The position numbers and the translations under genes were made by a program. Of a DNA stretch of 64,000 bases, positions 41,843-51,950 are shown one piece after another. Within the stretch, counting starts at the first letter, position 1. Each line of letters starts with the position of its first letter. Location of the stretch: assembly GCA_963556195.1 (NCBI GenBank), contig OY744533.1, positions 45,432,913 to 45,496,912 on the forward strand, given 5' to 3'. The notes under the pieces are model-generated. The model saw nothing but the letters and a program-made list of their open reading frames with translations. It was not told the origin of the DNA and did not search any database. The stretch is from Sepiola atlantica. Lineage: Eukaryota; Mollusca; Cephalopoda; Sepiida; Sepiolidae.

Positions 41843-42191
41843 TGTGAAAAAAAGAGGTGACGATACTCACGTGAAGAAAATCAGAGGACCGGAAGGTAAA
41901 ACCCGATGCCTTCCATCTATTTATACTAATAGGGAAGGCATTCAGTGGTTATAAAGTCTTCCTCTTATACCGGAGAGGGCATTAACATTTTTGGACTTGC
42001 TTCTGTGTTAACCAGTTATCAGTTAATCGTTTGATTTGTTACCAAGCTTACAGCTACCCCCGTCCCCATCTTTAGTTATTTGTTAACTGACTCCCCGATT
42101 TCGGTGGGAAGTCGCGAATCGGCAGTGTTTCGCAAGACAACAGCACTTCTACTATTCTTACACTTCAACCAGTCGAAAGATTTTTTCGACA
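41843..42191 (+). repeat. BEL/Pao 3' LTR
   Basis: Same ends and length as the 5' LTR. Preceded by a C/T-rich stretch (about 41790-41831) in place of the A/G-rich primer tract expected for plus-strand synthesis; only gggag (41836-41840) is purine-rich. Confidence 0.95.
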
Positions 42192-42264
42192 TATAATACA
42201 TTTTGTTAATAACAAAAAGGTTCTGTTTTTTAAAATATTATTATTTAGAAGGGACATTTCGTAA

Positions 42265-42375
42265 CATTGCACCGGCATAGAATTCTCTGAAAATCACTTT
42301 GAAGAAAACGGAAGCCACAAAAAAAGTAAGAATCTCACGAATTACCAAACTTTCAATTTATAGTATATCATTGTG
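42265..42375 (-). repeat. Inverted copy of the 37240-37340 repeat
   Basis: Reverse complement reads gaaagtttggtaattcgtga, cttccgttttcttc and gtgattttcagagaattcta. Old flanking repeat, not part of the BEL element. Confidence 0.55.
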
Positions 42376-42422
42376 GCTAATTGTGCAGCCTCAAGCGCTC
42401 AATGCATTTTAGCTCAAACACA

Positions 42423-42460
42423 TTTACTATGCAAAGCATAGATTTACTATGCAAAGCATA
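42423..42460 (+). repeat. 20-bp direct duplication
   Basis: tttactatgcaaagcata occurs at 42423-42440 and 42443-42460 with a two-base spacer. Confidence 0.9.
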
Positions 42461-42689
42461 ATGCACCTTAATGCCGGACTTGCTTCCCGCCAATTTCAAT
42501 CCTCACTTGCCTGACGTAAGCCCAGTCTAGAGAATAGGTCAGATTTTCTTCGTTTTCCTTTTCTTATAAGTCTCTGAACGTCTACAGAAAAGCCAAACTC
42601 TCTTAGATACAACTCCTCTAACTTTTTAGATCACAAACAGGCAAATGTGATATGTTTATCATTTTGTGCCCAAATTATAAGTTTATTTT

Positions 42690-43480
42690 TATTATTATTT
42701 TTTAAATGATATTTCACCCCAAACAAGGCAGGACACCACTGTAGACGTAAGGGGCTACTGAGAATTAGGGAGTAGGTTTAGGGTGGCATTCTAAGTTGGG
42801 AGCTGTGCAGTGAGATGTCTGTTTACATTAGTTTTAAACCTCTGCAGGTTGGTACTGTCAGGGAAACAGGGGGCAGGGAGGGAGTTCCAGAGGCCAGCAA
42901 CACGAGGAAAGAAGCTATTGGAGCAGAAGGCTCTCCGACATCTGGGGACCTCCACAGTGAATGGATGGGATTTAGCTGATTGCCAGTTGGTCTAGTGAAT
43001 TTACGTCGAGGGGGCACCAGAGTAGCCAGTTCATCGGAGCATAATCCATTGAAGTATTTGTAAAACAAGCACAAGGATGCTACATTGCGGCGATGGGACA
43101 GGGGCTGGAGCTTGGTTGACAGTGAGGGACCTATTAAGTTGGCGACTCTTTTTTGGACCTTGTCACGGAGGGAGAGACTAGTAGATGATGCACCAGCTCA
43201 GATGTGGCAACAATACTCCATGCATGGGCGGATGGTGGCTTTGTAGAGATACAGGATAATGTCAGGTGTGAGGAGTTTACTAGCACGGTAGAGGGAGCCA
43301 ACCTTCTTTGCTGCAGTCTTGGCAATGTCTTCAATGTATGTGTTCCAATTCATGTTACCTGTGAAGGTTAGGCCGAGGAGTTTGAATGTTGAACTCTCAG
43401 GTAGGGTGTTATTTACCATGACAATCGGTGGTTGGAGAGGTTTCTTGTATTGATTTATATACATTTCATGTAATCAGACC
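42690..43480 (-). pseudogene. LINE family Y, RT C-terminal part and 3' UTR
   Basis: The minus frame from 43464 reads STFKLLGLTFTGNMNWNTYI, AKKVGSLYRASKLL and YKATIRPCMEYCCHI. TGA at about 43200 replaces the usual Trp, then in the same frame CLFYKYFNGLCSDELATL. Near 43000 the frame shifts, and the family sequence continues SAKSHPFTVEVPRC, FFPRVAGLWNSLPAPCFPD to a stop at 42791. The 3' UTR to about 42690 (ccttgtttggggtg) matches 46270-46365. 5'-truncated, dead. Confidence 0.8.
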
Positions 43481-43489
43481 TTTGTAGTA

Positions 43490-43690
43490 AGATTGGGTGT
43501 GGATGTGTAAAAATAGTGTTAAAAACGGAATTTTCACGTAAGGTTAAAATAATTAGAGAAGTGAAAAATTCCATCAAAGATTATGACTAGGGCTATGTAT
43601 CAGGATATGATGTCATGAACAGGAAGTCTTAAGTGACTCATAGCGATGAGAATAGCAAGATCTTCCTCTTTGGTAGGTGAACTGATTGGA
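43490..43690 (-). repeat. Family D, inverted copy
   Basis: Reverse complement contains aaaattccgtttttaacact, tgatggaatttttcac and cttcctgttcatgaca, as in 26760-26900. Confidence 0.6.
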
Positions 43691-43699
43691 TTCAGACAT

Positions 43700-44214
43700 G
43701 ATTTTTTAAGTTTTGCCTTCATTCGTCCCTCACCCGGTGAGCGGGCGATGGGAAGCTTGCATAATATATTATTACATAATGATGCTGTAAAAGGAATAAA
43801 ACATCAAAGGGCATGACGCCATGTTGTTGGCGTTTTTTTATTTGTTATCTTATTACAGGACAAAAGGAAAGAGAAAGACGCAGACACTTCTGCTATATAT
43901 TCACTATGATTATCACGATGGTTTAACAACAGAAAAGAAGAGAAAGAAAGAGAGAAACGACATTACCCATTGATACAACTACTCACGACGTGTCAATGAG
44001 AGACAGTTGTCTTTTTGCCAAAAAGAAGATTACAGATCATCAAGTGGGGACGAAAGGATTTCCCCATTGAACGTTACAAATGGTTTATTAATGCCACATA
44101 ACATTACACATTTATTTATGTTTAGGAATTTTTGAGATGAGGATTGATAATATGGATCATTCGGATTATTCAGACTACTGTTCTCACCTTGGATGTTATT
44201 CTCACAACGTACTA
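43700..44214. other. No recognisable gene
   Basis: A purine-rich patch (43860-43960); no frame with motifs. Confidence 0.4.
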
Positions 44215-44480
44215 TGTAATAATCAGCTCCAAGTGACAGTCTTCTGGAGGTTGAAGGTTCAATCCTCAGAACAGGCGATATAAGAATACAATTAAGAGTT
44301 ACTTAAGACTTCTACCCCATCATGGCTGACAGAACGAGAGCAATCTACCTACATGGATTAAATAAAGTGTTCCATTCGAAATTCCGTAGAGGTTCCTGAG
44401 TTCGACAAGATGCACCTGAAGACGGTCGGAAGTTACAGTAGATGAAATGTTGTAAGAATATCATCTAGGATGTGAACTGT
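44150..44480 (+). mobile_element. tRNA-SINE family S, copy 2
   Basis: B-box-like aggttcaatcctcag near 44257 and the shared body aagacttctaccccatcatg, ccattcgaaattccgta. The tail has CTGAAGA (44416-44422) and GAAA (44444-44447). The A-box half of the head is not clear; 44150-44210 is an inverted tail fragment as at 6248-6312. Confidence 0.65.
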
Positions 44481-44996
44481 AGCGAAATAATCCAAATTTA
44501 TTCATGCTGTTTTCTTGTTTCTATTTGTTTTACTTTTACGATGTTAGGTGCTAGTACAGATTAAAACCCAAGCTAAAATCGACTTGTCAGGGTTAATTTG
44601 GATTCGAATCTGCACTATTATCCGATGTTAAAAGTATAAAAAGAACTGAAGACTACTCGATAAACATCTGTAAAATAAAAGGAAGTTTTGTCTCGATTTT
44701 CAGGGTTGCATTGTCGGTTACACTTCTTTTAGAGAACTGTATGTGTGTTGCAATCCAAGTTTCTCATGAGGAAAGTAATTCAGAACCTTTTTTTCTTTTT
44801 CTGTATAGATATCTTTACTTTTAGTGTTGGAGATCATTAAAATGAAACCATGGTGACATCATTTTCAGGCGAGTGAATATGCATTGTTAACAGAACGAAA
44901 ATTGAGATTAAAGATGGCGGAAGTCATTATTTCGTTATAAATGCAAGATTGAAATAATTAGATACAATTTTCTATCTTTTTTTTGTCACACTGATT

Positions 44997-45255
44997 TCAT
45001 TATCATAACCATTGTTAACATAACTAGCTAAAGTACCCATCTTCATCAGACCAGAGAGTGATCTATTATAATACTAAAGCTGTGTTAATCAACGTTTGTT
45101 TCCCTAAGGTTTTCTTCCTATATATTTTAATCACACAAAATACATGCTAAAATGTTCCTCAGTTTTGGGATTGAGTTATGTTTGAAAAGAACTTCATTTT
45201 AATTGTTCTAATTAGTTGCAATTTGCAATTAACTCACCAAGTGACCCTTCTCCTA
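44997..45255 (+). repeat. Dispersed repeat family T, uninterrupted copy
   Basis: cattatcataaccattgtta, catcttcatcagacca, ctattataatactaaagctg and aattgcaattaactcac occur contiguous here and split by an insertion at 46465-47170. Confidence 0.75.
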
Positions 45256-45317
45256 CAAAGTTTTGTTCAATCACTCCCACCTTCTCTCACTGTATGTTGT
45301 TTTTATCTCCCTCCACA

Positions 45318-45510
45318 TGAAAATGTGACAAAAGGTCGGAAGGTGAGGATTGAAAAGCCAGCACACAAGAAGAGTGCACTCTGGCCAACAAAACATGCCT
45401 GATCAGCCTCTTTGGCATTCCCCAGTAGAGGTACCTCAGGCGATTAACAATAATCTGACCCCTTCTGAAAGTGCAAGAAGGTAAAGCATGGGAGAGCGGA
45501 CCTCGAACTG
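45318..45510 (-). repeat. Dispersed repeat family R, copy 1
   Basis: aaaagccagcacacaagaag, gcactctggcc, ggcattccccagtagaggta and cctcaggcgattaacaataa are shared with 51578-51850 and 61240-61445. Strand given as minus because the 51.8-kb copy has a U2-like head in that orientation. Confidence 0.65.
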
Positions 45511-45519
45511 CACAAACAA

Positions 45520-46365
45520 ATTGCCATGACTGACAGCACCCTTCCTAGGAGTCCAACATTCAAACTTCTCACCCTAACATTCACAAGTAAGATGAATTTG
45601 AATAAATACATAGAAGATACTGCCAAGTCTGCTGCAAAGAAGATAGGCTCTCTCACACACAAACACTCACACACACACACACACACACACACAGATATTT
45701 GCATGTTTTTAACCATGAATTGGAATAAATACATAGAAGATAATGCCAAGTAGGTAGACTCCATCTACCGGGCTAGAAAACTATTAACACCTACCAGTAT
45801 CCTATATCTCTACAAAGCTATCATTCACCCATGCATAGCGTATTGTTGCCACATCTGGGCTGGTGCACCAACCACTAGTCTCTCTCTCTCTTGAACAGGG
45901 TATAAAAAAGAGCCTCTAACCTAATAGGTCCAACACTGTCTACCAAGCTTCAGCTGCTTTCCCATCGCCACAATGTTGGATCCCTGCGCTTGCTTTACAA
46001 GTACTTCAGTGGAATGTGTTCTGACGAACTTGCTGCACTTGTGCTGCCTCAATATAAATTCCCCCGACCAACCCGACAGGCAGCAAAATCACACCCCTTC
46101 ACTATAGAGGTTCTCAGATGCTGGAAGGTTTTCTACTCTCGTAGCTTCTTTCATCAAACCGCTTGCCTTTGAAATTCCCTCCCTGCTCCCTGCTTCCCCG
46201 ACTCTACCAACATGCAGAAATTTTAATGTAATCTGAACAAGCATTTTGCTGCACAATTCCCCACTTAAAATGCACCTAGAAATCTGGCCCCATAATTCAG
46301 AGTAACCACTTAGGTCTCAGTGGCAATGTGCCTTGTTTTGGGTGAATAGAAATAAATCAGACAAA
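45520..46365 (+). pseudogene. LINE family Y, second copy with internal CA-repeat expansion
   Basis: PTFKLLTLTFTSKMNLNKYI, AAKKIGSL is followed by a (CA)n tract (45654-45694) and then a second MNWNKYIEDNAK, so part of the coding region is duplicated around the microsatellite. After frame changes: ARKLLTPTSILYLYKAIIHP, YCCHIWAGAP, LYKYFSGMCSDELAAL, and AAKSHPFTIEVLRC to a stop at 46266. 3' UTR as in the 42690 copy. Non-functional. Confidence 0.8.
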
Positions 46366-46464
46366 AAAAAATCCGAAGAAAGGCCACCTAGCTTAAAAAT
46401 GGCCCAGACTCTTTCAGACTGATTGCCGAGGACGTATCCTCGATTGATCCGCTCCCATTATACA

Positions 46465-46531
46465 CGGATTTTATTATCATAACCATTGTTAACATAACTA
46501 GCTGAAATACCTATCTTCATCAGACCAAAGA
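46465..46531 (+). repeat. Family T, left half
   Basis: ttatcataaccattgttaac to cagaccaaagatt, equivalent to 44998-45058. Confidence 0.75.
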
Positions 46532-46532
46532 T

Positions 46533-46977
46533 TGTTTTGTCTTGAGTCATCCATCAATTGAGGGTGAAACAAATTATGCTTTATCTGATTGTATATGTGG
46601 CATGTCAAACCTGCGTATAGTCCACCATATTCCACTAACTGGAGCAGTTGTGCCTTCCGACTGTCAAATATATATGATCATCTGCGAAGCGATGCTGTTC
46701 TCAGAACCAGATCATCAGTTTGTCGATGAATGTAACTGGAACTACTGATTTATTTATCAAGGTTTACTCCTCTAGATCTGCCGTGTTCTGTCTGTGCTCA
46801 TGCGTATTAACATGGTAACCTCAAGAAGGATGTGGCTCCTCACTACACACGGATGGTCATTCACTCTGGAGAGGCTATATTTTGTGCGTCACATAGTGCT
46901 GAGATGCATGGATACCAATTGAGGACACCTCTGGAGGTCAACTCGGAAAGATACTATCCCTCTGCAAACCCCTTTTA
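46533..46977 (+). mobile_element. Family Q insertion inside family T
   Basis: Homologous to 30512-31062 (-). It is bordered by accaaagatt (left, 46522-46531) and accagagatt (right, 46978-46987), a 9/10 match consistent with a target duplication. The empty-site equivalent is 45048-45062. The 445-bp insert has no coding motif. Confidence 0.7.
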
Positions 46978-47170
46978 CCAGAGATTAATCTATTATAATA
47001 CTAAAGCTGAGTTAATCAACGTTTGTTTCCCTAAGACTTTTTTTTATACATATCTTAATCACATAAAATGGTTTTGGGGCTTGATTATGTTGGAAAAAAT
47101 ACATTCTAATTGTTCTAATTAGTCACAATTTGCAATTAACTCATCAAGTGACCTATCTCTTACTAAGTTG
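46978..47170 (+). repeat. Family T, right half
   Basis: ctattataatactaaagctg, aatcaacgtttgtttcccta and aatttgcaattaactcatca continue the family after the insertion. Confidence 0.75.
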
Positions 47171-47254
47171 ATATCTACCATTCTCTTCTTCTTTTTCTGT
47201 ATGTTGTTTGACTCGCATCCGCTCTTATTTTATACAGTTTCAATCACTGTCGTT

Positions 47255-47382
47255 TCTGTCTCTCTCTCTCTCTCTCTCTCTCTCGCTCTCTCTCTCTCTA
47301 ATAAAGAAAGGAAAGAATAGAAAGATTGGAGTAATCAATTAACAAAAAGGAATAGCAGCACAAGTAAAACCATTTAATCCAC

Positions 47383-47424
<42 letters not shown>

Positions 47425-47425
47425 G
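47255..47425. repeat. (CT)n and (GA)n, mutually inverted
   Basis: CT tract 47260-47301 and GA tract 47384-47421 lie 80 bp apart and could pair as hairpin arms. Confidence 0.85.
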
Positions 47426-47785
47426 ATATAGCGAGTAGAAAGCAACTAATTTTTTTATTTTGTCTTTCTATTTTTTATATTTAACTGACTTACAGGTGAC
47501 CCAACAGGTCACATTTTTCTAGTATTATTTCAATTGAACATTTCTTATCTGTGTGCATGCATGTTAGTCACTTATAGGCTCCAAAACTACTCGACATAAT
47601 TTCAGTAAATTTGAAATACTAGGTATGCCATAGGGAGTAATAATTCTAACATAACTATTATTGTCACTAAAACCAATATGCAGGTTCAAAACCTGTTGGT
47701 TAGAATTGTACAAAATCTTGCATGAATCACTTTGGTATGACGGATGTGTTGTTATGGTTACTACTACTACTTTCACCACTACTAC
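47425..47785. other. No recognisable gene
   Basis: Mixed sequence; the frames here are only extensions of the GAT array. Confidence 0.4.
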
Positions 47786-47788
47786 AAT

Positions 47789-47832
47789 TGATGATGATGA
47801 TGATGGAGATGATGATGATGATGATGATGATT

Positions 47833-47875
<43 letters not shown>
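47789..47875. repeat. (GAT)n trinucleotide array
   Basis: About 28 GAT units with a few changes. Reading frames through it are poly-Asp, poly-Met or poly-Ile artefacts. Confidence 0.95.
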
Positions 47876-47959
47876 CCACACTGATAAAAAGAGCTGGCAT
47901 ATTGAGAAAAATCCTCGAGTGCAGAAACCAACCAACATACCTAGACGATGCTGACCAAC

Positions 47960-48310
47960 TATGAGTAATTTGAAATAAAATTGCATTGGGGTCAAACACA
48001 ACATGGAACTTGTTAAGAGAACCCCAAAGGAGCTGAGACATGAGAAAAATATTATAGCTTAATACTAACCCCCCTGAAACACAGTGGAACCAACATGGCT
48101 CTGAGGGAGGATCTGAGATTATGGAAAGACCGAGGAGGGATACAACCATCTAGATTTCGACTGGAAGGGTACGGAGAGTACTGGAATCTTGGGAAGAATT
48201 ATTGTCATTCAAATCAAACAAAGAAAATAACTGGCTGTCATCGGCGAAAAATCAATGGCAAAAGGCTGATGTACCACTATGGTGGACCTATTCTTCAATC
48301 CTAGCAGATT
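47960..48310. other. No recognisable gene
   Basis: A 69-codon frame (48095-48304) with no motif I recognise. Confidence 0.35.
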
Positions 48311-48840
48311 ATCCATATGGCGGCTCATCATATGAACAGCTGGAGTCTTGTTGCGTAGATGATATGTAGAAGTAGTTCATTTTCTTTCTTTTTATTTTTC
48401 ATTGTTGTTAACAGCCATTGTACATCTGTCATGATGTGTGTTGATTTTCGTCTTCTTTTTAATCGTGAAAGATATTAATCATGACAGCACAAAATCATTT
48501 GGGGTTGAACAATTCTTTTTTGTTCTTTACTAGATACATGTATACTTTGACGTTACATAATATACCGTGGGTCATCTCCTAACCCATCCTACGTTGAGGA
48601 AGGAATCAGCTGTCTCAAAAACAACCACTATCTTTTGCGATTCAAGAACAAGAGAAAGATTTTATCAGCTTATCTGCTATGTGTCACTCGACTTGCTGTC
48701 TAACATATATCCCTAATTCTAATCTTTCAACTTCTAATGGAATTTTCCACGTCTCTGCTTAATCTAACCTTATGTTGAAAATACCGTTTTTAACATTATT
48801 TTTGCACACATACATCCAATCTTGCTAGAATAGGAGGGTT
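48310..48840 (+). repeat. Family D, most complete copy
   Basis: Contains in one piece what is split by a LINE at 25680-26960: cagctggagtcttgttg, ttattaatcatgacagca-type, agcttatctgctatg and accgtttttaacattatt. Confidence 0.65.
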
Positions 48841-49205
48841 AAAATCATACTACTACTGCTAATACTAATACGGTGCCAAAACTATTGCAAACAGTTTAGT
48901 AGCTGTCAGTGTTCTGTAGCTGTTACAGATTTGACTCCGATAAAATTGTTATTTTAATCGCTTTTACAGATTTGAACTTTAACAGGACTTTTATCTGTTT
49001 TGACATTTTTCTTAAGCGAATATCCTGATGATGATTCGTAACAGAAGCGAAAGTACAAGGCGTATACATAGTTTTTTTTATTTCCGTTGATAATTTTAAC
49101 GCTGATATTAAAAGTCATACCAGAAGAAAAGGAAAATTAAATAAACGATCAATAAGCAAAAGTGGTCTATTTTGTTTATTCAAACTTGTTCGAATGAGAA
49201 GATGC

Positions 49206-49208
<3 letters not shown>

Positions 49209-49261
<53 letters not shown>
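49209..49261. repeat. (AT)n microsatellite
   Basis: About 53 bp of AT. Confidence 0.95.
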
Positions 49262-49264
<3 letters not shown>

Positions 49265-49404
49265 CCGAAAAGAAGGAAATATTTGTCGCCTCCAAATCTA
49301 GGCTGGGCTCTGTAGTGAGTAGTATTAGTATAGTCGTCATCGTGGCTTCAATGTTCCTTTCAGTAGTCGAATACTTTAACGACAGCTGCTTTTAAATAGA
49401 TTTA

Positions 49405-49580
49405 ATCTCTTGTTGATAACGTCCGGTCCGTGTAGGCTAAGGAGTCAGAATTTGAGTTTGAAATATGACTCGTGTTTGGGGTTCGAGTCCGGGGTGACTG
49501 GTATAGAAAATCATCTCTACACTGATGATTCCCGAAAGGATGAAATGTATACGTATAGAGATAAAAACAAATATATATTT
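49405..49580 (+). mobile_element. tRNA-derived SINE with conserved central domain
   Basis: A-box-like taggctaaggagtcag (49432-) and B-box GGTTCGAGTCC (49480-49490) give a good pol III head. The central domain tctctacactgatgattccc, aaaggatgaaatg is shared with 16842-16915 (-) and in outline with 12761-12810 and 12863-12915. An outer pairing ATCTCTA/TAGAGAT encloses the CTGATGA and GAAA segments. Ends in aaaaacaaatatata. Confidence 0.75.
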
Positions 49581-49792
49581 AATTGAAGGCTTGAAAAAGG
49601 AAAAGGTTTCCGAAAATTATCTATTAAATATCCTAACAAAAAAAAACGAAAAATAAATTGGGATTTACCTTGCTTCTAAATCGTTCAAAATACTCAGTAC
49701 GAAATAGTAAGTTACACATTTATTTATAATTTTTTTAATTTATTTATTCACCCACTTGTGTGCTTATGATTTTCCATTGACTGATTGCACCC

Positions 49793-49795
<3 letters not shown>

Positions 49796-49857
<62 letters not shown>
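49796..49857. repeat. (AT)n microsatellite
   Basis: About 62 bp of AT. Confidence 0.95.
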
Positions 49858-49861
<4 letters not shown>

Positions 49862-49999
49862 GCAAGTCTTGTTAAAGACCACTGAACTTTGTCTTTTGAT
49901 GATTTTTTTGAGATTCTTTCTTGTTGTCATACAAGTTTTCGTATGTTTGGGGTCTAGTTGATGAAAAAAGGACCCTTGTTTTTTGTATTTTCTTGCCAA
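49858..49999 (-). pseudogene. Diverged relative of the 35.8/36.2-kb ORF segment
   Basis: The minus frame TRKNLKKIIKRQSSVVFNKT, CIN then (AT)n resembles [24 protein letters not shown] at 35836. It stops at the microsatellite at the same residue. The similarity covers about 24 residues, so it is suggestive only. Confidence 0.4.
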
Positions 50000-50260
50000 G
50001 TGTTTTCAATCTTTATTGACCCTATTCATGGTAGACATTATATTATGATAGTTGCCATATTTAAAGTGTAACCGTTTTTCTTTTATTTTTATATTTATTT
50101 AAGTTGGGACGTTTTTTAGGAATAGTTCATTAGAGGGTGAGAAGTAGGGTTAGTTATTGAAAATATTTAATAGTATTAAATCCTATTTTATTAAAGTTGA
50201 GTTTTGGGGTTTTAATTGCAATAGCTTCCAGGATTTGAAGTTTTTTTTTAATATCTAATT

Positions 50261-50279
50261 TATATATATATATATATAT
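50261..50279. repeat. (AT)n microsatellite
   Basis: Short AT tract at the 3' edge of the SINE. Confidence 0.9.
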
Positions 50280-50571
50280 GATGGACTCTCCCGTCGATAT
50301 TTCGACGTATGAGTGCCCCACCAGGGGCTGCCCACGCATGAATTTGAAATTGCAACGGTTGCGCAATCCCTAACAACCGCTCTCCTGAGTCGGCATTGCT
50401 TGATTCCAATGGCAAGTATAGTACAAGACGACTGGAAACAATGCCGAGATAAGCAGAGAGCACATACAGCACCTGGTATTCCCAAATGGTCACCCATTTA
50501 GTACTGGCCAGGCTCAACGCCGCTTAACTTCGGTGATCTAACGGGAACCGGTGTGTCAACGTGATTGTGCC

Positions 50572-50573
<2 letters not shown>
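50280..50573 (-). mobile_element. 5S-rRNA-headed SINE, tail type 2, second copy
   Basis: On the minus strand: tacggcacaatcacgttgac, gatcaccgaagttaagcgg, gagcctggccagtactaaat, then the same tail as 37367-37656 plus an extra ~15 bp (ccaggggctgccc). Both ends are embedded in (AT)n, so a target duplication cannot be told apart from microsatellite. Confidence 0.88.

Positions 50574-50622
<49 letters not shown>
50574..50622. repeat. (AT)n microsatellite
   Basis: About 49 bp of AT. Confidence 0.95.
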
Positions 50623-50624
<2 letters not shown>

Positions 50625-50800
50625 GATTATTTAAAATTCCTATGACCAAAATTCAGTCTTTACTCATATCATTTATTTTTGCAATGGCAGAATTGACGAT
50701 GGTCTTACAATTGTTTCGCAACATGCAATATGCTACAATTAAATGCAATTAGACGCTGCTCTTCAGAAACCCAAATAAAAGTGTTTATAAAGATGTTATG
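50625..50800 (+). repeat. Single arm of hairpin family H2
   Basis: atgaccaaaattcagtcttt, catttatttttgcaatggca and gaattgacgatggtcttac follow the left arm of 3427-3590 in order. The second arm is not present here. Confidence 0.6.
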
Positions 50801-51320
50801 CTGTGCAGAAAGTTCATGGAAAAAAAAACAGCAGAAAGCTGACAACACTCAGGCGTGATCCCCCGACAATAGGATGACAGAATTCCTATCAAGTCGTGAT
50901 TTTCAACCTATACATTCTATGTATTTAGGCAGCATTCTTTCATTTAAGCGAACATTGTTAAACATAACAGAATTCTTCTGCTTGATTATACCTTTTTTTA
51001 TCTTTTCAAATTTTCTAATGATCTTTTTTATGTCAGAATCAAAAAAAATTATATATGTTCCATATGTATCACAGAACGTTTTCGATTCTTTGTCGAATCA
51101 TTTTCAGGTGACAAAAACAAATTAACAAAAATGCTGGAGAGAAGAAGTGAATTTTAAAAAGCAGCCGAGAACACGCATGTGAAGTCAGTTAGACAACAAA
51201 AGAACGAACCAATGCCGTAGCAGGGATACATTAACAATTTAAATACCGGGACACCAGAATTAACGTCACAGGTTAAATTATATTATGTTAAGCATTTTAA
51301 AATGTTGTTACTGGTTTAAT
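50800..51320. other. No recognisable gene
   Basis: An 83-codon plus frame (50874-51125) is hydrophobic in the middle but has no recognisable domain. Confidence 0.35.
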
Positions 51321-51326
51321 AGATAA

Positions 51327-51360
51327 CTAGTAGGACCCGTGTAAATTACACGAAATGATG
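51327..51360 (-). mobile_element. Helitron-like 3' end
   Basis: CTAG (51327-51330), 8 nt, then the palindrome GTGTAAATTACAC (51339-51351). Compared with GTGGAAATTCCAC at 451-463, both arms changed together. Confidence 0.45.
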
Positions 51361-51577
51361 TTTTTAATACTAAATATTTTGTTCCTAATCTATGCATGTT
51401 TGAATAAAATATGATAAGATTTGGACTTGTATATTTATTTAAAAAAAATGAACAATACATGAAACAATTTACAAAACTTCTTTATATACAATATTTCTAG
51501 TGAAGGTAATATTTCGACGACTAAACCTTACTTTGTAAATGTTTTAGATTAAATTAAATTTGGCTCCAATTCATGAA

Positions 51578-51850
51578 TATTTATTTACTCCTCTTCAGGA
51601 GTTAGGCACAAGGCCAGTTTTATCTTACTCCCACAAGTAAGATGTGACCCAAGGTCGGGTCGGGAAAGTGGGGTTTGAAAAGCCAGCGCTTGAGAAGGTG
51701 AGCACTCTGGCCATTAAAAATTGCCCGTTGGCATTCCCCGGTAGGGACGCCCCAGGCAGTAAGCAATAAACTTACTCCTCCCCAAAAAGGGAAGGTGAAG
51801 CCTGGGTGGGTGGACCTCCTAGAACTGCACAGGACAGACCCATAGACCGG
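51578..51850 (-). repeat. Dispersed repeat family R, copy 2
   Basis: aaaagccagcgcttgagaag, gcactctggcc, ggcattccccggtagggacg and aggcagtaagcaataaac align with copies 1 and 3. Confidence 0.7.
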
Positions 51851-51903
51851 CGTAAATCAAGCCTCAAAGGCCAAGACAATACCAGTCTATGGAGTGCAGT
51901 ATC

Positions 51904-51950
51904 CATCAGAACAGATACTACACTTTGATCTTAGCCAAAAGGCCAAGCCA
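51904..51950 (-). ncRNA. U2 snRNA-derived 5' fragment
   Basis: On the minus strand ggccttttggctaagatcaa, agtgtagtatctgttctgat matches the 5' ~48 nt of U2 snRNA, including the branch-point-recognition region GTAGTA. There is one extra A and a divergent extreme 5' end. Nothing downstream matches U2 stem-loops II-IV, so it is a fragment or SINE head and not a gene. A hairpin (catagaccgg/ccagtctatg) links it to family R. Confidence 0.8.

Larger units (their letters stand above)
38003..42191 (+). mobile_element. BEL/Pao LTR retrotransposon, internally deleted
   Basis: Two direct 349-bp LTRs (TG...CA ends) bound 3.5 kb of internal DNA. The flanking tetranucleotide TATA is at 37999-38002 and 42192-42195; BEL usually makes 5-bp duplications, so 4 bp is slightly short. 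Gene order (gag start, RT tail, RNase H, integrase) and sequence style are BEL/Pao. The part from mid-gag through protease to the RT palm is missing. The primer-binding site after 38351 is not one I can assign, and no normal polypurine tract precedes the 3' LTR. Confidence 0.93.

Noticed and set aside
38845..41870. Many antisense and alternative frames across the BEL element
   Set aside because: Shadows of the gag/pol frames; none has its own motif.
47661..48149. Frames with poly-Asp, poly-Met and poly-Ile
   Set aside because: Products of the GAT array in three frames, without flanking domains.
50255..50517. Minus-strand frames of 80-85 codons (also 37316-37597)
   Set aside because: They run through the 5S-headed SINE on its own strand. 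Similar peptides recur only because the SINE does.
51904..51950. Functional U2 snRNA gene
   Set aside because: Only the first ~48 nt resemble U2, with an indel; the Sm site and 3' stem-loops are missing.
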